Assembly (NCBI GenBank): GCA_027943335.1
Contig: BSBK01005136.1
Coordinates: forward strand, 124,001 to 188,000
Source: Chamaecyparis obtusa
Lineage: Eukaryota; Streptophyta; Pinopsida; Cupressales; Cupressaceae
Direction: 5' to 3'
Length of the DNA: 64,000 nucleotides
The position numbers were made by a program, and so were the translations under genes. The first letter of the stretch is position 1. Each line of letters begins with the position of its first letter. Below the pieces are notes generated by a model, which was not told where the DNA came from, did no database searches, and was given only the letters and a program-made list of their open reading frames with translations. Below, piece by piece: positions 24,838 through 36,151 of this stretch.

Positions 24838-25826
24838 GTGGCTCTGTCTAGAAATTCATGCCTCTTGAAAGCATGGCAAGGATTCAAAATTTTAGGAGGA
24901 AGTGGACCAACCACAAGACAAAAATAGGGAACCCTCACAAAAACTAGAAAAACAAACAAGAAAATAGGAAGGGAAACACACAATAGAAGGGGAAAATATT
25001 TACATAATTTACATGCTTTGAAACTTTACTTGGTGGCCCTGGGCCACCAAAATAAAATTAGAGACCCTCCAGCAAAAAAGGTCTAATTTTCAACCACATA
25101 TGCAACTAATCTCTTGAAAACATCATGACCATTCTTTGGCCAACATATGTGAATAACCATGGGCTGAAGAATGAAACTGCAATGATCACTACCCATGTCT
25201 TCTAGTCACAAGGACTTCATTCACACTTCACAAAAATTTTGCATAATTGCAACCCTAATTCTTTGAAGCATGCAAACCTCTCTTTCACACCCTTTTCCTT
25301 CTCTTAGTTCTCAAATCACCATATAAGAAAACATTTCTAAACATGAAAATATAATACCTGGAAGTTCTACAGTAGAAACTCAACTTGTTGATTGGAAGTG
25401 AGGGAAGATTTAGAGCTCACCTATAGCTCCATCAGATTCTTTTCTTTGTAGAGTCACCACCTCCTTGAAGAGGAAAGTATTGCACTAATTTTGTATCTTC
25501 TTCTGGTCAACCAAAACTTCACTAGGCCACACTATTTATCAGGAACTGAACTGATCAAATAGAGAACTTAGAGTTGCCACTCACAACTTGGTGAGATGAT
25601 ATTAAAAATTTTCAAACTGACTCTTTACACTTCAATGGAAACCACTGGATAGATAAATAAGCTAGCTAGGAGCCTAGCTCAACTTGTACCCATGTTATTT
25701 ATAACTAATTTATAACACCAGAGATATCAACTAATTGAAATAGATAGGTCAGGAGCCTAGCTCAACTTGAAACTTGCACTATTTACTCATGATTACAATC
25801 TCTATTCCCTAGTAGAGTCACCATCT
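24838..25826 (-). other. Gypsy2 interior: non-coding, with two PBS-like sites
   Basis: The PBS at 25805-25823 reads TGGTGACTCTACTAGGGAA on the minus strand. A second similar site, TGGTGACTCTACAAAGAA, lies at 25459-25442, about 364 bases away. At the other end GAGCCAC abuts the 3' LTR, as in Gypsy1. No coding frame above 60 residues lies wholly inside, and I see no protein resemblance. Sequence between these sites is unexplained. Confidence 0.78.
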
Positions 25827-28302
25827 TGTTGGTTCTTGGATAGGATTTTACACTCCATGAGACACCAATATACCTAAGATTCATTTTAAGGAGGGGTTAG
25901 TTCCAAATATGGAGATATGAGTAGGTAACTAGACCAACTATAGGGACAAGATTGTCCTCTTCACTTTTGGCTCTACAAAACCAAGGCAGGTGTACCTAAT
26001 CCAATGGCTTATGGAATTTTAGGACTTTAAAGTAGATTGAACAAAGTAAATGATAGCAAGAAAGTACTAAATGGTAAGTAGACATTCATTGACTCTCCAT
26101 TGCTATGTTGGAACAAAATAGCCTCGTGACCTCAAGACTTTTGAGGGATTGCTGGATTGGAAATATTGAATATTATTGGGTTTCTTGCAGAATGTAAAAA
26201 AGCATGCAACACTTTGCATCACCAAAGGGATACTGGCTTGAGATCAGTTCCTTATCCATTGGGCATCATACCTGAGACAGACATGGAACACAAGGAAAAA
26301 TACTAGATTCATTTGAGAATCCAAGCCATAAATATAGTTAATCATCTCTTACACTACTTACAAATATCCTTACTGATTGAACTCAACAAATCTATGCTTC
26401 ACTCAAAGACTTTTAACCTGATCCTAGACCAAGGCTTAGAGATAAAACATATACACTAGTAACCTAATGCAATGGGTTGGAAAACTCATAATTCATCAAG
26501 GACAACTAAAGGAGAGATCCAAGAATGAGAAACTGTATTAGGTATGTGGACTCAAATCATTATATCTCAAACTGATTCAAAAATACCATAGACAATATGT
26601 AAAAGATACATAAGGTTTTTCCCTAATGCTAATACAACCATCATGAAAATATTTACATGAAGAAACTACTCATGGAACCATCTCTCAGAAGAGAAATTGG
26701 AACCATGGGAACCAAAGGATTGGAACCCCTTAGGATTGCCAAAACTAGAACACTTCTAAATTATCTTGAAAATCTTTTAATAGGAAGAAGGATTGCAACA
26801 AGCTACAGATCATTTAGAGCACAAAAATTAGGTCTAAAGCCACCCAATACAACAAGAAGTAAAAGAATGCAGGAAAAGCCTAGAAACCTAGGAAGATCAG
26901 ACCAAATCTAATATACAATTACATTAGTTTCATCAACATAAGCTAACTGTGATTAATATTTACTTCCTTCTTGTTGTAGGAAAAACAAAATTCAATGCTA
27001 GAGCCAACCAAAAAGACTTCATGTGTACATAACATGGAGATCACTGACATACTCCAAACCCTAGCCTCCTATGCTAGAACAAGAGCCCTTTGCATTCAAA
27101 ATAGCATAACATCCCAGGAAGAAAAATTAGATTAGGATGACTACCTAGATCCTCATCATCATCTTCGCAACTACAACTATCCTAGAGAAATCAATTCCAA
27201 GCAACTCTCTTTATCTCAGTCTTTCCCAGTAGATCGAGTGGTCCATAAAATTTGACACAAAGGTCAACAAGCCCACAGAAATTCCATAGCCACATCACCA
27301 CCTTAGAAGCCAATAAAAATTGAACACCTTAGCATACCTAGCACCTCGGACCCACTGCCATACTTACCACACCATTGAATGGTGGTTGCATGATCACAAA
27401 GGAAATAAATATTCCTTGTGATCATGCAACAACCATAGATCATAGCTGAACTTTAAAACTCACCTAGACACTAAAAACACTGGCCCACTTGAGAAAAGCC
27501 ACATCACCACCACATCGACCAATCAAAATTGAGCACTACCTGCGACACCTGACAACAGACCCACTACAAATCAGCCCCAAATTAGATAGTGGTTGCATGA
27601 TCGCAAAGGGAAATAATATTCCTTGTGATCATGCAACAATCATAGATCACACCAAACTACCAGAAGAAACCCAACCACTCACCAGATCATCAAAGGTTAA
27701 AGAACAAACCACTAGGGTTATGCGACCACATGACCGAAGAAAAGGTGAGGTCACTGAATGAAAAGCACTTAACTGCTAGAATCAAGAGACCCCATGAACA
27801 CATAGTCACGTAATCACCAAATGAAAGACTTAACCACCCAGGAAATTGGAGATCAAGTGACTAGAAAATAAAAAAGAACTGGCCCCACACAATCGTAGCA
27901 ACACACATAAGAAAACCAAATGCCATAGATTTAGCTACAAAGAAATGAAAGGCCAAAAATAACTAGGGTTTACATTGATGCAAAGGTAACAAAGGAATTC
28001 AAAAAAATCTAGGGTTTTTATGCTTAAACAGTTTTGACACTACCTGACATGAAGAAAACTATTTCCAACAGACCTTGATACTTGAATATCTCCCTGGTTT
28101 TATCGAATTAGCATGTGTGATCTAGATAGGAGCATGGTGACACATTGGAGAACATGGGGCTTAGGGAATAGGCTATAAAACATGGTATATTTTCTTTGCA
28201 TAGTAAAATAAGCTTGAAAGCAGGGTAGGACAACTTCAAGAAAACTACAAAGACTAGACCAATTTCATAAGATTTTTGCATTAACGAGAAATTGGTCTAA
28301 CA
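25827..28302 (-). repeat. Gypsy2 5' LTR
   Basis: Starts TGTTGGTTCTTGG and ends GGTCTAACA, with PBS immediately left and target duplication GTATG right. It is 2,476 bp against 2,540 for its partner. It carries two hairpin units (about 27375-27440 and 27590-27650). Confidence 0.92.
26241..26270 (-). other. tRNA-Arg-like segment in Gypsy2 5' LTR
   Basis: On the minus strand: TATGATGCCCAATGGATAAG followed by GAACTGATCT. Same position relative to the LTR 3' end as the copy at 22711 (about 415-443 bases). Confidence 0.67.
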
Positions 28303-30066
28303 GTATGATGGGAAAGAATGTGAGGAATTCATTCAGAAGCAAGCATAATTAAGAAAAGAACAAGTTTGATCTGATTCATATAGACCTATGTGGATGAACT
28401 CAAACAAGATCATACTATGGTGAAAGGTATTCCATTCTATTTGTAGATGATTATTATAGAATGATGTAGCTTGCATTCTTGAAAGATAAGTCAGAAGAAT
28501 TTGAGAAGTTCAAAATATTCAAAGCTAAGATTGAGAATTAATTTGGACTAGAGATAAAGTGTCTAAGATCAGATAGAGGAGGAGAATTCACCTATGATAG
28601 ATTCTGAGTATTATGAAGAACATGGCATAAAAAGACATTTGAGTGCTACTAGAACCCCTCAACAAAATGGGATTGTAGAGATAAGGAATAGGATCATCCT
28701 CGACACAACATGCACCATCATGATTGAAGAAAAAGTTTCACACACCTATTAGAGAGATGTAGTCAATACAATAGTCTACACAATCAATAGAATACAATTG
28801 AGTCCAAGTATGGATAAGACACCTTATGAGCTATGGTTTGGTAATCTTCCCACACTAAAATACTTTAGAATATTTGGAAGCAAGTGCTACATCAAGAGGG
28901 ATGAAGCAATAGGCAAGTTTGATGCAAGAATTGATGAAGGTATTTTCCTTGGTTACTCTACTAAAAGAAAATCTTATAGATATTTTAATTTGAGATTGAA
29001 TAAGATCATTGAAAGTGCTCATGTTAAGATTGATGAAAAATTTATGGTTCAAGAAATATATCATGATTATGCACCTATGATTGAAGAAGAATGCAGTCCT
29101 TCTGCTAATGAGACAGTTGTTGAAGAGATGTTTGACACTATTGATGTACTATTCAATGACCTTGAGAAAAGTAAATAATAAAATTAGAAGGAAGATGAGA
29201 TAATATCACCTAGAGTCCCAAAGTTCACATCTAGATATCACTCTAAGGATGACTTCATTGGAGATCAGAGTGGAAAAGTCACAACAAGATCAAAAGAAAA
29301 TAATTTAGAAAGTAATGAAGGAGTATGTTTACTATCTAAGATTGAACCTTTAAGTGTTGAAGATGCATGTAATGATTTAGATTGGCATGATGCTATGAAA
29401 GAAGAACTAGATTAGATTATTAAGAATGACACTTGGGAATGGATCCAAAGACCTAGTAACCAGAATGTAATTGGAACCAAATGAATATTTAGAAACGAGA
29501 TGAATGAAGAATGTATAGTAGTAAGAAATAAAGAAAGATTAGTATGTATTGATATATGCGCAAAGAGAAGGTATTGATTATTCAAACCTATTTGCACCAC
29601 TAAGTAGATTAGAAGCTATTAAGTTTTTTCTAGTTTATGCAATAATGAAAAACTTCAAATTCTATCAGATGGATTTTAAGTCAGCATTCTTGAATGGAGA
29701 GTTAAAGGAAGAAGTATATATTCAGCAGCCACCAAGATTCACCCTATCAGACATACCTGATATGGTATGTAGACTAAAGAAATTCTTGTATAGACTTAAG
29801 AAAGCCCCTAAGGCATGTTATGGAAGACTTGGTGGATATCTGAAAAAAATTGGATTCAAGAAAGGAGCAACAGATTGTAATCTATTAATAAGAGAGATGT
29901 CTGAAAGACTACTACTTACAACTATATTTGTTTATGACATTATCTTTGGAGGTAATGACAAAATTAGTACAAAATTTTCTAAGGAGACATAAAGAGAATT
30001 TGAGATGAGCATGATTGGACCTATCAAATACTTCTTGGGATTAAATGTCCAGTAGACAAAAAAAGG
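28303..30066 (+). pseudogene. Copia2 integrase C-part and reverse transcriptase, truncated
   Basis: The integrase core resumes with LIHIDLCG (first Asp kept) and LFVDDYYRMM, but a stop replaces the Trp of MMW. TPYELWFGNLPTLKYFRIFG marks its end (frame 28798-29178). RT frame 29549-29992 contains EAIKFFLVYAIMKNFKFYQM, RLKKFLYRLKKAPKACYG and KKGATDCNLLIRE. The YVDD motif reads FVYD, so one catalytic aspartate is replaced by Tyr. The element ends at 30066, in the middle of RT, before the part that reads FINQSKYV in Copia3. Confidence 0.9.
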
Positions 30067-30259
30067 TATTAGGAATTGGAACACTAAGAGGGGGGGGGGG
30101 TGAATCAGTGTTCATTGTATTTTATCTTTTTAGTTTATTCTTTAAACTGAACTTGAATACTTAAATACTAAAATGAACATCAACATAAACATGAAAGATG
30201 AAATCAACACATAACACCAATATAGTTATGGAGAAACCTAGCTCAACATGAAATTAGCA
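30067..30259 (-). repeat. Inverted Copia LTR fragment at the Copia2/Copia3 junction
   Basis: Begins TATTAGGAATTGG, then a run of about eleven G and TGAATCAGTG. This matches the reversed 3' end of the Copia LTRs (TGTTAGGAAT...GGGGGG...TGAAT). About 190 bases remain. No partner LTR or target duplication is visible, so it is a deletion scar or a severely truncated insertion. Confidence 0.65.
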
Positions 30260-30837
30260 CCCTCTGTGATAGTGAGTTTTCATAAATAAAGAAAGTAGAC
30301 ACCACCCACAATATATGGAAGCACCTTAAAGACATGTTTGAAGGAGATAAACTAGAAAAGGATGCATGCAGAAAGACATGGAATAAAAGATAAAATGCAT
30401 TAGTGATGCTACCTGAAGAAAAAACTATAGTTTACAATCAAAGGATCAATGAAGTAGTTGCTGGAATCAAGAACAATGCTGGAGAAATTTTAGAGGAAGA
30501 AATTATGGACAAGTTGATGACTACTCTCACCCTAGAAAATGAAAGAAAGATCAACATCCTTGATGAGATAATGCAACTTACATCAAATTTCAAGAGAGAG
30601 ACCTTGATCAATAAAATCTCAGCTTTTGAGATTTCAAGATTGAAGATAGAAACTAAAAGTGAGACAGCCTTCAAACCAAAAATCCATGGTAAGAAATCTG
30701 CAAACACTTCTAGTAATTTTGATGATATTGATGAAGAGAAAATACAAGATGATTTCATTGCTATGACTACCAAAAGAGAAAAGAAAGGAAAAGGAAAATA
30801 TGAAGGTCAATTTTCATTTAAGTTCTTTTCATGTAAT
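30260..30837 (+). pseudogene. Copia3 gag core, cut by Gypsy3
   Basis: Joins gag in mid-domain at LCDSEF and gives WKHLKDMFEGDKLEKDACRK, then frame 30403-30879 with YNQRINEVVAGIKNNAGEIL, matching Copia2 and Copia4. The frame runs on into the Gypsy3 LTR by chance. The last true codons are SCN of the zinc knuckle; the first knuckle cysteine reads Phe, as in Copia4. Confidence 0.88.
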
Positions 30838-33417
30838 TGTTATACACTAAGTTTGCGCCTTTGTCTCAAGCTCTTATAGTCTTGATAACCTAGTCTAACA
30901 AGGGAATCATCTCTAGGTTTTGGGACCTATGCTAACTGAGATGAGACCTCCAGGTTCTAGGCTGGTTCCTCTTGGATAATCATCTTAATTTTCTTCTAGA
31001 TGTGAAAAGTAAAACTTTTAAGGGAAAGGGATAGAAGGAATTCTTGGAAAGGGAAATGACTAAAAGAAAAATACCTACTAGGTGATACACTGAAATTAGG
31101 GTTTGGATCTCAATATAGAGAAAAAGAACCAATGAAAAGCTCAGGTCTAATAGATCACAACTTATTGAATAGGCTTGCAAAAGTGTTTCATAGGAGGGTC
31201 TAAACATAAGACACAACCTATGACCTGCAAAGAGACATTCACTTCTATAACTTGGTGTAGGAATGAGACAATATTGTTAGGGGGTTGAAGTATACCCACA
31301 AAAGAATCTAAATCAGATCAAATGCAATAGCACACAAAATCATAGAAAGAAAGAGGGATCAGGAACCCTAAGAAATCACTGAAAGCATCATATACTTTAA
31401 TCCAATAAGAGATAATTTAGACAAGGAAGCATAGGGACATGAAGGATTGTCACAAAATACCTCTGCAATATCTGAATCATCAATGGGAGAAATACAACTA
31501 TATAAGCTAGAGGGTAGAAATGATACCATAGATGACCCTTAAGAAATGATGAATTTCTTCTACAAATTATCCAAATCTAAGCTCAAAGCTCAAAAAATAC
31601 AATATATACATCCCTCTTGCATGCAGGCAAGAGTCAAAAACTAACTAGGGTTACATGGTTTTCAATACAATAATCAAAACCCTAGCCGATCAAATCTGAT
31701 TATAAATATATCTCTGCAAAATCATAGCCAATCAGACCTCAAGTTTGTATGCCCATCCTTGTACTACATCAACTTGTAGACAAGCGACTTGGACTCATCT
31801 ACTTTTATTGCACAAAGTCTTGCCATGAATGCACTGATTGGTACCCCCCTGAGATAAGAAATGACCAAAAAAGGCCACCCAGACTCCTGTCATCATCTTC
31901 CTCAATTGAAAAATGTCCTGAAGATATAAATTCCATCTACCAATCCTGTAACAGTTGACTACTAGTTCAAAAAACCTAGTCGAAACCCTACAGGAATATA
32001 TTATAATTTAAATAATAACAACTAATAGGTGGCGCCAAACTTTTCCTCCATCGATGATCAATGTTTAAATCTTAATCTCACTTTAAAATGTGACCGTTAG
32101 ATCTTCTCATTTACTTGGGCTCGACATCTCACTGCAAATCTAACTTTAAGTCTACCTTGGGTTACCCTTTTCCTTTAGTTGTAGAGTCGCTTAACATTTA
32201 GTAGACCCCAGTTAAGTCTAGTGAACACAAAAAATTTCTTTAGTCATTGATTCATAGAACACCCTTAACCCTGGGCCTAGAACTACCACATGTCAATCTT
32301 TTATTCACTCTGACCGCTTCATCAGCAACACCTCAGCAAGTCCTGACATCAACCCCACTAAAAGATCCAAGTTGTTGATTGGCCAACCAATAAAGAATGA
32401 GCACATCATAAACTAAGGACCCACCTGATAGAGCCTAGAGATAAAGCAAGATCAATGGCAGGTGCATGATTGCATGTGTCAGAAAGATTCTTTGCAGACA
32501 TGAGCTAGCCGTTGATCCTCTACAGATGTCAGAGGCTTTTGAAATGCTGGAAACTGAGTCCCATTGACAGATTGTTGAATCACTACCATGTGGACAAATG
32601 AGAAGTTGTCATTTGTGTACACATAATAGTGAACCCACTAGGCATGAAGAGTTACGTCACCAATGAGAATCAACGGTTGGTGCAAGATCTGATGCTTTGA
32701 GACAAAGCCTTGAGATCATATGCCAGACATCAATCTAAAAGGGACTTAGTTGGTTGGGCCCATTCTGACATACCATCCAAATTGTCACCATCAGCTAATG
32801 AGAAGCTTCCACATGGGGCAACGTGGCAATGGACCCACTTGACTTCAAAGAATTTTAGACTTGGAAGATCTAACAGCCATCACAAGATTGCATGTGCCAA
32901 AAGAACCCCTTGCAATTTCATGACAACCTTCGGATCTTCTTGATTGGGACCCCACAATCTTGAGACCGCCAAAGAAATTAGTGATTATACAACCAAGGGA
33001 AGGATAACCACTCATTGAATTTCTAACCATTGAGGAATTAACCATGAAACACTTAGTGACTATGAGAATCATGCATTCACTGAATTGCTGAGAGGGAAAG
33101 ATCACCACTAGAGAAATATGAGAATCTGCAACCAGCCAATAGGATTAAAGCACACATGGGCATTGAGGATTTTAAGTAGCCAATAAAGTAACTCAAAAAT
33201 ATATCAGTCCAAAGGGTTACTTAGGGTTTTAAGCCTACAATGGCTATTTTTATGAATTTTTTTGACCTATAGACTAGAGAGTTAGAAAGCTTGTAGAGAC
33301 TAGAGAAGAGGACATAAAGCTATGAAATTTTTTGAGGTGCTTGGCAGAGAAAAAAAAAATAGAGACCTTGAGATGGGAATTTTTCAAATTTGCATGCATG
33401 TAAAAATTAGGGTAACA
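30838..33417 (-). repeat. Gypsy3 3' LTR (2,580 bp)
   Basis: Starts TGTTATACAC and ends AGGGTAACA. It matches 41234-43813 throughout. Decayed forms of the GCATGAT-based hairpin lie near 32465-32510. I find no tRNA-Arg-like piece here, in keeping with its different PBS. Small open frames (31749-31958, 32710-32943, 32845-33108) show no known domain. Confidence 0.93.
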
Positions 33418-33632
33418 TTTTGGCAATTTCTACTGGATGTCACCCTGGTAGACATGGAAAACTAGTGGCCTATGACAATCCATTGGGCATGGGGTCATCA
33501 AAAATCAAAATTTCTCACAGGGAGATAGGACTGGAACTAGAGAGGCCAACTTGTGCACTGGCACATCTTGGAAAGTAGGAAACTAACCTAGAAAATAGGG
33601 AAAGAAAGCAAGGGAAAGCATATTTACAAAAT

Positions 33633-36082
33633 TTACAAAGAGGGATTAACTTCAAAGCAGGGCTTCAAGTGGAATCCATTGACTGAGATTGGCAAGGCAA
33701 CTCCTTCAAGATCTGATAGTTGGAAAGCATTACATCCCTTGCATTCTATTATAAAAAATGGTCCACCCCAAAATGAATCAAATTTGGTATGTCTATCAGG
33801 CCTAGATCTAAACTCATCCCACTTGAGTACTATGTCTCCAACTTTGAAATTTCTAACCCTGGCTCTTTTATCAAGACTTCTCTTTGTTTGAATCTGATGG
33901 AACTCCATATCTTGCATTGATTTCTCTCTGAGTTCTTCCAATTCCATCAACTGAGCATATCTGATCTACAAGGGATCTCCTTCTTGAAATAGGGCATACT
34001 GAGTGGCCAAGTCTAGGGCTAGTAATTCAGTTAAAATGGACAACTTAGCCTCTGTACCATATACTAGCATATAAGGAGAATTCCCAATGATCTCCTTTGG
34101 AGTAATTATGTCCATCCATAAGGTAGACCTGAGTTTGGTATGCCAATCCCTCTGATTATCTTGCAGAGTCTTCTTGATTATCGTAATCACGTTCTTATTT
34201 GTTGATTCTGCTAAGCCATTGCCTTGAGGGTAATAGTTAGAACTTGTACTCAGATAGATGTCATTCTTGACTACCCACTTTGAGACTTTGAGGCCTATGA
34301 ATGCCAATGCATTATCTGATATGATGGAATCTGGAATGCAAAATCTATGAATTATATCATCATAAAAACCTAAGACAACACTCTCATTGGCTTCTTTTAA
34401 TGCAGTTGCTTCTGTCCACCTAGTGAAATAATCTATTTTAGTGATTATCCATTTATGGCCTACACTAGATGGAGGATGGATAATACCAATGAAGTCTATA
34501 CCCTATAATACCCCAAAAATGGGCTATAAGTTCATTAACCTCCTATATCAATAATTCGAACAAAATCGACATCAAAGTCCTAATCTAAGGCACATCTAAA
34601 CATCATCGAATCCTAATTGATTATCTTAAATTCTGCATCTGAGAATATTCCTAGCAATATTCTTAATTATCTTAATTACCTTTAATTTAATGATTATTTG
34701 GCAATAAATCACATTTATCCTAAAGTTTGATTAATTGAATATTTTCATATTTAATTAATTAGATTTAATATTTCCCACTTAATTATTTAATTAAATTTAA
34801 TTCTATCTATTATTAATTATATTATTTAATTTTGACAATAAATCCAATATCCTATGAATAATTGATTAAATTTTTATTTAATTAATTAAAGCAAGTTGTC
34901 ATTATCTAATAATATAGTTTTTAATAAAATTTTGAAAAAATAATTGATTAACCCATAAATCAATTGTTTTATTTTTAAAAATCAGTTAAGTTGGAAATAA
35001 ATCACTTTATTATTAAATTAATTCATAAATAAAACATGCACAATCATAAAAGTAGACAACTATCAATTATCAATTAAAGCTAAACTCTATTTTGAGTTAG
35101 AACTTAGCTTTTGCATGTTTTTGTGAATTAAATTATCTTTATTATCAGATATCTCAAAAATCAAGCTGAGTTAATCTGAGTGATTTATGGCTTTTTTCCA
35201 TGCACCTCCAAAGCCATGGATTTCTATAAAATCAAGGCTCAGCTCTTCATAATGGAAGCACAAATTTGCATTCTCACACTGTCGAATTGGAGTCTGAAGA
35301 ATCATCTTTGCGAATCCAAGCTATTGTGAGATCTTTCTAGTTTTGAGCATTGCATATCATTTAGCATAGATTCATATCATTGTTAGATCAAATTTCCATA
35401 TTAGCATAGATTCATATCAGTTTTTCATTATTATTGCATAGAAAATACCAAAAAAATAGATTAATTGCATTCATATTTCATATCAGTTTTGCATTCAAAT
35501 CCTTCGTTTAGGTGTCGTCTAGGTCACTAATCTCGATAACAATCTGAGAACATCAATCTTGCACCTACTAGAAGGCAGTAGATCACTTGGTTAGATTAGA
35601 TTTCAATTTTGCACGATTTTGATTATAGCTAACCTCTAATGTTTTACTGAAGTGTTGTGTCTACAGATCAGGTACAATTTTCACACACACATACCCCACT
35701 TCATGAAGGGTTGCTTTGTTCTAATTGGTTACAGGGGCAAGGCTGCAATCTTTTCTTTTCCTACAAACATGGCACACTTGATGCATTTCCTCACATACTC
35801 ATGACTATCCTTAAATATAGATGGCCAATAGTATCCAGCCCTCATGATTTTATAAGCAGTACTCCTAGGAGAAAAATGACCACCAGAGGGGCCATCATGA
35901 AACTCAAATAGGATATCAGCTATCTTTTTTGAATCTACGCATCTTAAAAGGACACCATTGTGATCTTTTCTGAAAAGAACTTCATTTATCAACACAAAAG
36001 GAACATATTGTAACCTATAATACCTTCTTTTTGTTGAATCCAAACCAGGAGGACATTGTCCTATCTTCAAATAATTGATCAT
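33633..36082 (-). pseudogene. Gypsy3 integrase, interrupted by a solo LTR
   Basis: Frame 36082-35729 holds the H2C2 finger (HDGPSGGHFSPRSTAYKIMR and CIKC). Across the solo LTR the core resumes with IDFIGIIHPPSSVGHKWIIT. It has DYFTRW, SDNALAFIG and LAESTNKN, so the D, D and E catalytic residues are all present. Frames 34307-33966 and 33950-33633 complete the core and a GPFFIIECKG C-terminal motif ending in FHLKPCFEVNPSL. Without the insertion and a few stops this is the best preserved integrase of the window. Confidence 0.9.
34504..35691 (+). repeat. Solo LTR (1,188 bp) of another LTR element inside Gypsy3 integrase
   Basis: Host sequence reads GTCTATACCC before and ACCCCACTTCATG after. The shared TACCC (34499-34503, 35692-35696) is a 5-bp target duplication. 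The insert starts TATAATACCCC (likely once TGTAATACCCC) and ends in CACACACA, fitting TG...CA. It is very AT-rich, has TTCTATAAAATC at 35222-35233 as a TATA box, and no coding frame. The TGTAATACCCC start resembles some Gypsy chromovirus LTRs from memory; lineage is uncertain. Confidence 0.8.
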
Positions 36083-36151
36083 ATTAGGTAACCAGCTTGT
36101 TGCCTTGGCTTGTTCTTATGTATCATACACCAATAGAGATGCATCTATTTG

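Larger units (their letters stand above)
22298..28302 (-). mobile_element. Gypsy2: non-coding LARD-like element with Tat-type LTRs (6.0 kb)
   Basis: Two LTRs of about 2.5 kb flank only 989 bases of interior (24838-25826). A tRNA-Arg-like PBS beside the right LTR sets the minus-strand orientation. Target duplication is GTGTG (22293-22297) versus GTATG (28303-28307), one mutation apart. No gag or pol frame is visible, so it would have needed proteins from another element; Gypsy1 relatives are the obvious candidates (inference from a shared PBS, shared tRNA-like piece and shared GAGCCAC before the 3' LTR). Confidence 0.9.
19407..30066 (+). mobile_element. Copia2: plus-strand Copia element, 3' end missing, split by Gypsy2
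   Basis: A 1.3-kb LTR, PBS, gag, protease and the start of integrase run to 22297. Gypsy2 is inserted there. Integrase and RT resume at 28303 and stop at 30066, where an inverted LTR fragment begins. RNase H and the 3' LTR are absent. The host sequence is joined across Gypsy2 as GAATGTGTG-ATGGGA, matching the uninterrupted sequence of Copia3 near 59339. The left flank AGATA (19402-19406) is the expected but unpaired target site. Confidence 0.9.

Noticed and set aside
26657..26911. Arg-rich open frame shared by both Gypsy2 LTRs (also 23127-23381)
   Set aside because: Similarity is explained by the LTR duplication itself. The composition is low-complexity and there is no domain.
35681..35691. 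CA microsatellite near the solo LTR end
   Set aside because: Only about five units; it is the LTR terminus (...CACACA) next to the target duplication.
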